Made by a program: the position numbers and the translations under genes. DNA of 22,951 bases from Didymodactylos carnosus. Lineage: Eukaryota > Rotifera > Eurotatoria > Philodinida > Philodinidae. Shown in pieces: positions 1 through 10,449 of the stretch (position 1 is the first letter of the stretch; each line of letters starts with the position of its first letter). The notes under the pieces are model-generated. The model was given only the letters and a program-made list of their open reading frames with translations, was not told the DNA's origin and searched no databases. The stretch is from assembly GCA_905250885.1 (NCBI GenBank), contig CAJNOQ010002712.1, positions 1 through 22,951 of the forward strand. The letters run 5' to 3'.

Positions 1-310
1 AAGTGCCATATCGGATTTTGTAGCAAAATGTTCGGGCTTTCTTTATGGCTACATTAGATTTTTGCCGAGACCTGACTAGTGCCATGACTCGAAGTTACCT
101 CTTATACCTCTTATAGGATGATATACGAGGAAAATATACTCCTGGTTATTTTGATGAAAACCTTCTGAAATCGAGAAAACAACTTGTTTCTCGTCGAACG
201 TTATTTTTAATCTTCTGCAGAAGTCTACCCGCTGAACGTTAATAAGCAAAAATCTAATGTAGCCATAAAGAAAGCCCGAACATTTTGCTACAAAATCCGA
301 TATGGCACTT
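1..310. mobile_element. Foldback/MITE-like element with perfect 65-bp terminal inverted repeats
   Basis: Bases 1-65 are the exact reverse complement of bases 246-310. The outermost bases read AAGTGCCATATCGG, and the match ends after ...TTTTTGC. The 180-bp interior has no substantial ORF, so the element looks non-autonomous. The perfect arms suggest recent insertion or arm homogenisation. The left edge coincides with the window edge, so the element may extend further left and no target-site duplication can be checked. I cannot assign the family. Confidence 0.8.
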
Positions 311-825
311 GGTGTTTACTCCTTTGTCGCAGTGTCTCTCATTTACATTTTGAGAAGCCTTGCCAAAACATGCCCAGACCAAGTCGACCAGTCATCTGTT
401 TCGGCCATATTTCTGAAGGCAGAAATCTTACTTTCGAACTGTAAGAAGCAAAATAGCAAAATATAATATAATAATGGACACTAATCAATAATACTAACTG
501 ATTTCTCGCTGGGTGATTCTTTTTAAAGTGTACCAGAGTTTGTTTACATTGACTTTATCCCAACAGTTCGAAAGTACCAAAACTAGCACAACTCGAGCTC
601 TTGATGACGAATATCACGTTCAAAACATTTTAAAACAACGGCATTGTGGTCTTCCAGACCTGTGGATATCCCATTTCCCAGGAGAAAAAAATGCAGTAAT
701 ATTTAGTCCAGTTTATTATGGCACACTCGTTACATCACAACAATACTTAGAAACAATAGCCTGTCTGCTCTTTCTGTCACTCTATTCACTCTATATAGCT
801 ATCCTAAGCAGAAAAAAAAATCATG

Positions 826-1040
826 AAGCGGGCCTTTGCAGCTACCTGACCCAATTTTTAACCCATCGAAGCTAGCTTAAGTGAGTTGAAGCTAGCTGAT
901 GTGTTTGAATTCGACGTTAATCGCTCAATTAAGTGCCCACTGGATCGGCCGCTTGCAGCTAGCAAACGGGCACTTGTTCGGCGCAGCTAGCTATTTAACC
1001 CAAAAAGCTACGATTAAACGGGCGCTTGAGCTATTTGATA
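826..1040. repeat. Degenerate repeats with CGGGC and GCTAGC motifs
   Basis: Related segments begin near 828 (GCGGGCCTTTGCAGCTACC, followed by TTTTTAACCC) and near 966 (ACGGGCACTTG, then GCAGCTAGC and TTTAACCC). A shorter third piece lies near 1018 (ACGGGCGCTTGAGCTATTT). Between them, AAGTGCCC and GGGCACTT form an 8-bp inverted pair. The block is richer in G+C than its surroundings. It could be a decayed mobile-element end; the family is not recognised. Confidence 0.3.
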
Positions 1041-1645
1041 AACTAGATTTCCTTGCTTTACTTTTTTCTACCTGGAAGGCTATGTTAATCTGTCTATCAG
1101 AAAATTGAAAGAATTTTGAATAGAAATTTCAGTTCTCTTGATCCGTCCAATAGGGTTCATAAAATATTTTTTCTATCTAAAGCTATAAGCGCGACATAGT
1201 GATTGTCAACATGGAGCCGATTATAGATAGACAAATTATATTCTCAAAAAAAATTTTATGTTTATTTTATTTTATAAAAAAAATAATTAAAAAGAAAAGA
1301 ACATTTGCAAATTTCAATGACGACATAGCGTTAGATAGAAAAATGACTTTTTTATATTACATATCACATCATCATTATTATATGTAGATAACACAATCAG
1401 CACAATAAAAATAAATACATTTATTTGGAAAAAAGAAACAGAGTTGAGAAAAAGCCGAATAGCCAAACTACAGAAAGAAATCAAATTTTGGCAACTAGAA
1501 AATAAGCGATGAGGCAGCATTCAACAAGTTTCAAAGAATTCAGAATGAGAAATTCACCGTTCACACAGAATATGATATCGAATATCAGTCAAAGTGACTT
1601 ATCATGTCTCTCTATTCAAGAAAAACCTCAGTGATTGTTAATTGA

Positions 1646-1651
1646 TTTATT
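1646..1651 (-). terminator. Possible polyadenylation signal of the UBAP1-like gene
   Basis: AATAAA on the minus strand, about 56 bases after the stop codon of the UBAP1-like gene. Position and sequence suit a eukaryotic poly(A) signal, but the region is AT-rich and the hexamer could occur by chance. Confidence 0.4.
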
Positions 1652-1706
1652 TCAGATTTGCTCAAATCACAGCATAAAAAGTGTTTCACAATATTAACAA
1701 CAGTTT

Positions 1707-3008
1707 TTATCTTCTTATTGTATTTGCTGTCTGTGATGTTATCGTATACAACTGTCTGAGTGCTACAGCGTCATCAATTGATCTTAATTCGGCTTCATGA
1801 AACGGATCATGTGTATCAGACAGAGAAGGATCAAATGTTGATAAATCACTAACATTAGCTTGATTTGTAGTAGTTTTAGAAGAAATAATAGCGTCTGTCA
1901 ATTTTGGATTCAATATTGAAGACGATGTGGACGATAATGAGCTAAAAAATATAATAGTTGTGTGTCAATTATTTCAACAAAAATGATGAATCCTACGTTG
2001 GTGTAGTTGTCACAGAAGATGAGGGTACTGTATTGGAAACTAGCATGTGTTTTTCATCACAATTGTTGAATGACAAATTTTCAACATTAAGTTGTCCTAG
2101 CTGATTTAAAACATGTCCATCTGTTGTACTCCCGTTTGATATGGTTTGGGATGCTCTCAACAGTGTAGTGGGGATTGCAGTTGGTTGTTGTTGAGCGTAA
2201 TTTTGCCCCATGGGCCAATAGATATCACGCACAGAGGGTAAGCGAAACATAGTGGAAGTTTGTTGTGGAATCTGTGGTGGTGGTGGTGCAGAGTGACGGT
2301 GATGTTGTTGATTAGATGTTGGTGTAGGCAAATAATGTGTCAATGATGGTATACTGGTAGTTGTTATTGCTCGTTGTCGCTTTTGTGTTTGAATTTCGAC
2401 TAATTGATGCGGATCTATCTCAAGATTCTGTTGTTGTTCATTGGCAGTTACTGTTAAACTGAAAGATGCCAGAGAGAAATCTCTAATTATAGAAACAAGT
2501 ACAAATTGATCTATATATACTTTGTGCCCGTTTGTGGTAACGTTGTGGTAGCATTCAGTCTTTTAGAACCATCGGCTTCAATTTCTAATCTTCGCCGTCT
2601 TACATCATCTAACGCTTCTTGTAATACCTTTTTCTCTAATGTGAAATTACACTGAAAATAACCAGAAAAATATGCGTTCATTTTTGTATATCAGCACATT
2701 CTAGCGACAAGTCATTAAAAAAATATGATAAAGTTCTCATTCGCTTTGATGTTTTTCAACATACCGGTCTGGTTAAAATTTCTTGAACTTTTCTTGTATC
2801 GTAATCGGGTATATCATGGTCAGGCTAAAATAAGAGGGAGAAAAATTTTAGATACACTACAAACATCTATTAGTCTTTCCTAGACATTTCTTACCACATT
2901 GATAGGTATATATTTTTTATTGAATAAAAACGGTACATTATCTAGATAAGTATTTAAAGTATACAAATTATCATCTGGTACTTGTGTACGATGTTGAGAA
3001 TGAGTCAT
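1707..3008 (-). CDS. UBAP1: UBAP1-like ESCRT-I subunit lacking the C-terminal UBA region
   Basis: Spliced model of five exons: 3008-2895, 2824-2765, 2651-2521, 2458-1997 and 1941-1707. All introns are GT...AG and phases agree, giving 333 residues. The start is the ATG at 3008. Residues 21-27 read YLDNVPF and 61-66 read FTLEKK, matching the N-terminal UMA region by which UBAP1 joins ESCRT-I, the complex that sorts ubiquitinated cargo into multivesicular bodies. Near residues 301-320 a DPFHEAELRSIDD segment matches the conserved DPF...L..ID motif of UBAP1. The middle (about 103-255) is low-complexity and rich in Q, P, T and S. The usual C-terminal tandem UBA (SOUBA) ubiquitin-binding domain is absent: the protein stops 13 residues after the DPF block, and a polyadenylation signal follows. 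The last intron (1996-1942) begins GTAG, so retaining it stops translation at once. Family assignment rests on these two motifs. Confidence 0.8.
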
Positions 3009-4095
3009 TAATTAAATTTAAATAAACACAAAATCATATCAGACAATTAAATATTAGATTTAAACGCAAAAATAAAAAAATATTTAAATTTTAACTGATA
3101 ATTGATGAATAAATACGAGCAGAATTAAACAAAAAAATAATAATATCTATACGTAAATAGATCTAAAATGTGAGATCAATAATCTTTACTTATGTACATC
3201 TTTGAATTCGTGTGTGATGACTATTAACAGTATTATTTCGCGCAGTTAATTTTGTAGTTAAAATCTGCGAAAAGTCGATTAGATAATGAAAAATAAAGCA
3301 ATATTCATTATGAACTTGGATTGAATGATTAAAAAAATATATCAAAACTGTACTTATAAAGAAAAGCAGACATTTGGAAAAAGTATATTAAATTCATTAG
3401 ATATATTTATCCATGAAATGTACGTTCAATTTCGATAAATATTTTGACGAATAGTTGTAAAAACAATATTGAAATCTTAATGAGATTCTACCACTACAAT
3501 CTTCTTTGTACCCCGAACAACACATCAAAAGCAAGATCATTTTTTTATCACACTCATACACTTTACTCAGTAAAATAATGCAATACTAACCGTAAAATGC
3601 TAACTCTATTGATAGATTTCTGCAATTAAATGTTATACAACATCCTCAACAATTTTCATTCACATTATGGAAAACCCGAGGGTAATAATACTTATACTTC
3701 TGGTCGTCTTAGTACAATATAGTACAAAACTGGCAATGTATTATATTCTGTTATAAATTCTGACTCTATACAGAATTAATTCTACTTTTTGAATTATAAA
3801 AAAGTTGTTATTTATGGCAGTAAATCTCTGTTTCATTTGCTCTTGATAGTTTGATAAAACAAGCAGCTATTCTAATAATTCAAGTGGCAAATCTACGAGC
3901 TTAGCGATCATCTATCTTCTAAAAATAGAAAAAAGATAAAAAATTCACGAGACTACGAAAACGTAGCATTCATGAAATCAGGTATTCTATATTTCGAATT
4001 TGTTGGTAGATTTCGTCAAATAACGCGTTAGATGAATACAGTATTGTGCAAAACTATAGGAACAGCGGATATTTTTAACTTCTCTTTTCTTTTTG
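3009..4095. other. Intergenic, upstream flank of the UBAP1-like gene
   Basis: About 1.1 kb of AT-rich DNA between the start of the minus-strand UBAP1-like gene and the transposase fossil. I find no supported exon, RNA gene or clear repeat. It must contain the UBAP1-like promoter, but no element stands out by eye. Confidence 0.5.
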
Positions 4096-4229
4096 ATTCT
4101 CTTGAACAATTAATCAAAGAAATTTGGTATAAAATTGAACCAGTAACGTGTCAAAAACTGGTTGAATCGATGCCTCGTCGTCTCCAGGCTTGTATTAGTG
4201 TAAATGACGGGACATCAGCGGAATACTGA
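4096..4229 (+). pseudogene. Tc1/mariner transposase C-terminal fossil
   Basis: The last 45 or so codons of an open frame ending at 4229 read DSLEQLIKEIW, then CQKLVESMPRRLQACI, then a short tail ending in Y. This is the typical end of Tc1-family transposases, where an LxxLxxxIxxxW helix precedes C.KLVxSMPRRxxAxI and a G..T.Y terminus. The upstream catalytic DDE region is not visible in any frame, so this is a broken remnant and not an active gene. I could not find matching terminal inverted repeats around it. The frame is still open, so the decay may be mainly by truncation. Confidence 0.8.
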
Positions 4230-5354
4230 AATTTGTTTTAGTAATTTTATACAAAAAAAGTTTTGTCTCTATAATTTAGCACAGGCAAAACTACATTTCT
4301 TTTTACCATAAACTTTTTTCCGTAAAAATAAAGTTGTGAAAATTTGTCAATAACATATTCGGATGAAGCACACTTTAATGCACTTATTCGTGTAATTATT
4401 TTATTTTTGAAAACTAATGCTAAGAAAAGCAAAGGAAACGGAAATTAACAGTGCCTGCTATCCCTAATTTTGCACAATACTGTACATTCTACTCGATTTT
4501 TCCACTATATAAGCGATGAAAACGTAGAATTAGAACAGTAAATTGAGGACACCGTCAACCTCACTAAATACAATAGACAAAACTGATAATTTCTCTACGC
4601 TACGTATATTCTCAGATACGGAAAGGAGTTTTCGAGATCATTCCGAATACCGAAAACAGTTTTCGAAAGGGTTGAGGGTTGAGGGGGGTCACTTCAACAA
4701 AAGCATCAAGAACTTATTCTTGAACAGTAGAGCTAATGAATAACGTTCTACGATAGAACTACTGAAAAAGTTAACCGTCAGATTCCAAAAAGTTTGAGTA
4801 CGGACTTTTCAACTCTGTAAATAAACAGACAAGATGTCTATTGCAGAATTTAAAGTAAATCTGTAAAATTTGTAAGCGCACGATTATCGTCGGTCATTCG
4901 CGTCTAAGATATATGCGTATAATAGAGATAAAATATATTTACAATAACACAGCAACATAAATATTAAAAAAAAAATTGTAAAACAAACAAAACAAAAAAT
5001 ATAATTATTATTGGTGTACAAATAAACATACCATTTACAATAAAATCTACAAATAAGAACTTCGTCTTTTTGAAAGAAGAAGTTGTAATGTATATTGAGC
5101 AAAAAAATTATATTCTAAAGCTAGCCAAATAATTTCGTGTATTAACAAACTGTTCACAATATCTAGGAGCATGATCAAAAGTGAAAAAAAAAACAACAAT
5201 AATAGTTTAAATATATATACATTAAAAACAAAAGAAAGCAAGCCCAGTAATATTCAGAACGATAAAAATGTCATGTTTTATCAGAAGAGAAAAACAAATT
5301 TTTCAGTTTGTACATAAAAACGTATTATAGCACTGTATTATCTACAAAACAAGT
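4230..5354. other. Gene-free AT-rich stretch
   Basis: Over 1.1 kb between the transposase fossil and the end of the HDDC2-like gene. Long A/T runs dominate 4940-5260. The open frame at 4543-4743 has no ATG start and no family resemblance. CAGTGCCTGC at 4451 looks like a Tc1-type transposon end, but no inverted partner was found. No supported feature otherwise. Confidence 0.5.
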
Positions 5355-6745
5355 CTATCTATGATGTATGAATTTTTTTCGTTCATCAGAATTTCTTCTA
5401 CTATTTCGTCTTTGTTGTGATGTTGTAGTTGTCGAATCGGTAGTCGTTGCAGTTGTTGTATCATTAGTGGATGCACAATTAATTTCATGTGCTTGCATAC
5501 CTTTAACAAGATTTGATAACAATTCGGTTGTATCAACACTTGAATTCTCTTTTTGTTGTTGTTTACGTTGATCAGCAATACGATCAGCTTTACTTCGTAA
5601 ATCATTTCCAGGTAAATTATACAAGAAATAACCTAAAATCCAACAGAAAATGACCCCATATTATAAACTATAAAATCCTATCGAGAAACTAAAAACATCA
5701 ATTGTAGTATATCGACTGCAATGAGACCTTGTCTGTTAAATTTCTCCGATTAATAAACTATTTATTAATAACATGTGTCTGAATGACGATTAGATAACAA
5801 TTCTAATTTAGCTCTGCTCTCATATCTTTAGGTACACTCTTTTCAACAAACTGCAATTTTCTTTTCTTACAAGCGTTTATTTAGACATCACACGAGAAAA
5901 TAAACATCGTCTTTCTCACCTTGTTCATCATATAAAATATGTTTAAGTATTGTATTTAAATTTGAATCCGATGGTAATTGAAATTGTTTTCCAGAGTTTC
6001 TACAATCCATTAATTGTCCAAGCCAATGTTGAACATTTTCTGTTTTAACATTATGAGCAGAATTATTAAAAAAATCTTGTAAAAACAATGGTTCATCCTG
6101 TAATTTTTCATATTCATAAGCTGAAAATAGACACATAACAAAACAAAACGTAGATTAAACTAAACAGTTATGCGAAGTACGATGATGCATGTATTGCAGT
6201 TAAAATTGGAATCTATTTCGCTAGGATGTATATACTAAACTTCAGTTTTGCCTAGTTAAATTTTAGATTGACTTTTCACTCACACCACATGCATAAAACA
6301 AGAAGACTAATAACGAACCTTGTAATAGCATATCGAATATATCTAAATCTTTCACTAAAAGTGCTTCATTTGTTTTTTGATCAGCATATTCATTGAATAA
6401 TGAAAATATTTCTCGCCCAACATCTGCGGGCAATAAACTAGTTAGATATAACATAGCTTCTGTTTCTCGGCGACGTTTTTCTGTTTTTGGTACCCCATCA
6501 AATTCGGTTAAATCACCGACAACACTCTCACTAAGATCATGAACTAATGCCAGTTTCATACATCTCACTTTACTTTCTTCTGAAACGGTTGGTAATAATA
6601 GACTCATAACGGCCATACGATACATATGATCGGCAACGCTTTCCACCTTTTCCACACCTCGTAACACCCAACCCGTACGAAATGTACGTTTAGCTTGACC
6701 AACATAAAGTAAAAATTCTAATAGACCGTCTAGATCGTGATTCAT
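5355..6745 (-). CDS. HDDC2: HDDC2-like HD-domain 5'-deoxynucleotidase with a C-terminal extension
   Basis: Three exons: 6745-6319, 6120-5920 and 5632-5355, joined by GT...AG introns with consistent phase, giving 301 residues. An in-frame TAG two codons upstream fixes the ATG at 6745. Family members (HDDC2, bacterial YfbR) are metal-dependent phosphohydrolases that remove phosphate from deoxynucleoside 5'-monophosphates. The metal and catalytic set is complete: H40 (ESVADHMYRM), H69-D70 (LALVHD), E73, D78 (VVGD) and D133 (VKDLD). The TGWV segment near residue 24 and the KRRRETEAM helix also match HDDC2. The HDDC2-like part ends near residue 190. About 90-100 further residues follow: a short charged helix-like piece (RSKADRIADQRKQQQKE) and a T/S/Q/R-rich tail ending in an R/K-rich stretch. 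Human HDDC2 is about 204 residues, so this tail is extra. Its in-frame splice joins support it; its function is unknown. Confidence 0.88.
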
Positions 6746-9604
6746 GATCTATTCAAATCTAGAAGTGGAGAAGTAGATATTAAAAAACCAAAATTAATGG
6801 GGTCAAGAAGAAAAAGTAGCTCCTATATAAAAGAACTTCTTTTTACATTCATCCAAAGCGGTTTCCTGCTCAATTATTATGGAAGACAACGTTTCGAAAA
6901 CGGTATAAACAAATCAAAAATATTTATAGCATTGACTATTGGGAGCGGAGCTTAGCTACAAGCAAATTTAAAATAAGAGATCAATGATAAATTTGCTCAG
7001 ACAAGAATCACTTTTTCAAGGAATGGAATCTTATCTCGAACTAAAAAATGCAATTCAAATTATATCATAGAAGGTTCTCAAATTATTGTTCTTACAATCC
7101 TCTATTTTTATTAGTAATCGTCCCTCAGATTATCCAATCAGAAACAATGCTAACATTCCGATATTCACAATATATTCCGAATCAAAGAAGCTTACTGTTT
7201 ATCAGAATCGAGTATGCGAGGTCGCGAGGTAAAGGATTAGTTCTGGGTTTGAAATTTTTTCTCTTTGATTTACAGGTGGGAGCTCGCTCAAAGATCTCTA
7301 ACTGCAAATCAAACATCAATCGAGATCGAACAGAACAGAATAATACAAAATTCTAACTTCGTTTTCGTCATTGATTTATTACTTGTCAGCAAAATATGAA
7401 AATCAATACGTTGGCATGTTATCTTTAGATGATGTTCTACACCATGCAATATCGACATCTATTGGCTACACCGGCATAACTTTATAATATTAGAAGTTAT
7501 CCAGACTACCACAGAAAAGCGATAAAATGAAGACTTTCCGATCGTTACGACCTTATACGAATTGCAAAAATGTAGAGCAAACGATGGTAACTCGATACTG
7601 ACAGCAATATTAATGGCTATCAATTGTTTTTTATTTTTTGTCTCAATGATTTTCTTTTTTTTCTCCTCGAGGTTATGAGACATGTAAATCCGATTTGATC
7701 GTTCGATATTTTATTTGGCTGTACCGAAAGTATTCTTTCAAAGTAATTACTTTTTCACTTTACTGCTAATACTTTTGTGTTGTTTTGTTTACCTTTTGGC
7801 TACAAAAACAAGAAAATATTGTGGAGTAATACAAGTGTTTTTCCGCTTGGATGTTGATTCACGCGTACGTTGACAGAATCATCTAGTTATTCGGAATAGA
7901 AATCTGGACACTTGTATTGTCATTGGGTTACTTATAAGTTAGCCTTATTAACTGGCAAAAAAAAATGAGTTCTTGCGATGGGCTATGATCATCTAGCTGG
8001 AAAAAGATTCATTTTTTTTCAAAACATTTTGATGATATGAAAAGCGGCTAATCTAGTGGAGTCGCTTGCTCTTTGCACTAATATGTTTCTGATTAAAATT
8101 TCAAATAGTGTACAAATATATTCTACATAAGTCACTGTCCGATTTCAGAGCGAGTTTCGCTTTTAATCATTATCTTGGATAGAATTATACTTTCGACTGT
8201 TCTTGTCTATCTTAACTGTGATGACTAAAGTGTTCATTCGACGTAAGAAAGAGAGATTCTGATAAACGTACAATTTAGATTCGATCCATTTGATTTATTA
8301 GTAAATTATTCTATGTAAACGGGTGTTATAAAAGATATGTACTCCAATTCTCGTGTAGAAAATTGAAAGAAAATATTTAAACGTTTGATTATCTTTCTTT
8401 TTACTAATTATTTTTCAAAGTTTGAACCGAAAATATCTCAACGGCATTTTTTGTAACCAAAATATAGGATTAAATATCAGCCGTAGGTGTCTGTAATTGT
8501 AACCTTTTCTCATTTACGTATGTGTATCGTTGATCTACAACAAATTAATATGAATAAACATCGTAGGAATGTATTTATGAAAAGTTAAAATGACATATAA
8601 GAAGTGTGTTCATTTTTTGACATCACAAACGTGTATAATTGTTGAAAATTAAAAATGTTGTTTTCTTAACGACATTAGCCATACGCTAAGTGGTTGTTGA
8701 GTAATTTTTAGTTACAACAACAATACGAAAGAGAAAAATCATGAATTGAACTTCATCTTTGCAGAGGAGCGTAAAAAAAAGAAAAAGTTTAATTTTGATT
8801 GAATAAATAACAACAGAAAAACAGAGGAGAGAAGAGAAATATAACAAGAGATTATGTTTGCATTTGCCGTAAAAGAAAAGAAACGAACTTTTTTCTTTTT
8901 ATACAATAAATCTGAATTTAGATTTGTTTTTTTCGTTATACGTTCTAGTATTTTAATCTTCATTTAGTTTTGAGGAAGCATTAACATAACAAATAGGACG
9001 ATAAAAATAGCGTAAGTCAACACTGATTCAAATATATTTCTAAGACATCAGATATTTTCTACACAAGTACTTCCTACAAAACATCTTTTACTTACAACGG
9101 TATGCATGAGCATCCCACCATCCATACCGAACAACTCGACTCCTGAAATAAGAAATTTTTTTGCTTTATCGACGCGAGTGTGTGTACTGGTGCCAAATTT
9201 TATTTTTCAATCATCGTTTTCGTTTGTCAACGTTTGTCTATAGAAACGTCACAGAAGACTTACAATATGTCGAATGTCTTAGTCACCTCATCTTTTGCTT
9301 CTTATCAGAAAAAAACCATATGATCGTGTAGAACCAGTGCCGCACTCTGATTAATATAAAATTAAGTAAAAACAAGTAAAACACAAAACAAATTACTTCC
9401 TAGATAAAACTTCAATGTGATGACAAAAGTCAGTATGAAACTTTTCTTTTTTAATGATAGATAGATCGACACTGTGCAACACTAATGGTATTTCAACACT
9501 TATTAATACTAATAGTGTCATAGTAAAGTTTTTTTTATGCAGGGCTATTAAGATCCAAGAATGTTGTTTTTAATATCATGCCTGTATCATTCTGACATGT
9601 CTTC
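6746..9604. other. Long gene-free stretch
   Basis: Nearly 2.9 kb with no supported gene. It must include the promoter of the HDDC2-like gene at its left end. Open frames at 6737-6955, 7048-7356, 7459-7683 and 8739-8963 are compositionally biased and resemble no family. I found no tRNA-like sequence, long inverted repeat or transposase remnant here by eye. This is the largest unexplained gap in the window. Confidence 0.5.
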
Positions 9605-9885
9605 TTAACCCTTTCTTGCCCTATGATCCCTATAGGGACCATTTTATAATGAACTAGCGAATGTCTCGCAATACTAAGCGTTCTTTGTCTCATAGGGTAC
9701 AGTCTATGACAAACGTCTCAACCTGTGCCCTACCCTATAAAAATGTTTCGTACCCTTAATCTACTCTACTCTATAAAATTTGCACCCTACCCTACTCTAA
9801 TAGGACAGGATAGGGTAGGGTCATCCTGCACATCTCTATTGTCCTACAGAACCGTCATGTTTAGCCAAAGGCAAAAAAGGGTTAA
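9605..9885. mobile_element. piggyBac-like MITE with TTAA target duplications
   Basis: A 273-bp element (9609-9881) is flanked on both sides by TTAA (9605-9608 and 9882-9885). Its ends are CCCTTTCTTGCC on the left and, reverse complemented, CCCTTTTTTGCC on the right (11 of 12 identical). TTAA duplication with termini starting CCC is typical of the piggyBac superfamily. There is no transposase ORF, so it is non-autonomous. The interior carries a 12-bp perfect palindrome, TCCCTATAGGGA (9627-9638), and repeated CCCTACCCTA motifs. One of these (9784-9793) pairs with AGGGTAGGGT (9812-9821) as a potential 10-bp stem. Confidence 0.78.
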
Positions 9886-10449
9886 TATTTAGCCGGGGTT
9901 ACAGTGTAAAACTCATTAAAAAATTTTTTAAACTGATATTTTAAAAAACTAGTTGAACTCTACATTTAACGTTGAAACACTGTTCTTTTTAAGAAGGCAG
10001 AATAATGTATTTTTTTTCTTTAGTAAGTTATTTTTATCGAATAATGCGATTGGTAAATATTTCTTTTCTTAGTCCAGCTGTCTTTAATGAAAAAAAAGTC
10101 TTTGACAATGTTGTTTTTGTTAATATTTGCGCTGTGACAAAATATTTTTATAACATCAATATGATTAATTACGGGAAAAAAGGAATTGTAGTTACTTTAT
10201 TAACTAGAAAGGCTTCTTTGCTCTTTTTTTATTTAGACAACGTTGAACCTAGATGAATGTTTTGGCTGAGGACATTTAATTATGTTCCAGACATAAGGTA
10301 GTATAGCTACGTTTTCTATATTTTTTTCTTCGTTCACTTTAAGCTTAAGTACTTAAGTTTTTATTTCAGTTCTGGTGCATTATCTAAGTCGGTTGTTCAT
10401 TATTTTATGTTTTGGTTGTCTCTTTATCATTCATCTCAGACAGGGACGT
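9886..10449. other. Upstream flank of the STK33-like gene
   Basis: AT-rich sequence between the MITE and the STK33-like start codon. Pyrimidine-rich acceptor-like sites end at 10369 (TTTATTTCAG) and near 10439 (CATCTCAG), so the 5' UTR may contain an intron. The open frames at 10005-10256 and upstream of 10450 show no recognisable domain. Confidence 0.4.

Larger units (their letters stand above)
311..1706. other. Gene-free AT-rich stretch
   Basis: No open frame here resembles a known protein or links through plausible splice sites into one. It holds a short 14-bp inverted repeat (429-442 with 563-576), four GCTAGC sites at 871, 891, 958 and 986 inside a degenerate repeat block, and the 3' flank of the minus-strand UBAP1-like gene. 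A reverse-strand AATAAA lies at 1651-1646, about 56 bases past that gene's stop. Confidence 0.5.

Noticed and set aside
513-875. 120-codon plus-strand open frame
   Set aside because: It has no family resemblance, and its start codon is not ATG. Splicing from the GTAAG at 441 to the CAG ending at 566 leaves only a short upstream frame bounded by a stop. Composition is like the flanks.
1314-1520. Minus-strand frame that could have been a missing UBA-containing exon of the UBAP1-like gene
   Set aside because: The translation is hydrophobic and F/L/S-rich with no UBA signature, and a poly(A) signal precedes it.
4451-4510. CAGTGCCTGC as a Tc1 transposon end belonging to the transposase fossil
   Set aside because: It points the wrong way for the downstream end of that element, and no inverted partner was found.
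4543-4743. 66-codon plus-strand frame
   Set aside because: It has no ATG start, no recognisable domain and no plausible splice partners.
5368-5571. Valine-rich plus-strand frame
   Set aside because: It is the antisense shadow of the T/Q-rich tail of the HDDC2-like gene.
9100-9150. Possible hairpin with CGGTATG/CATACCG arms
   Set aside because: Only 7 bp pair, which is expected by chance at this scale.
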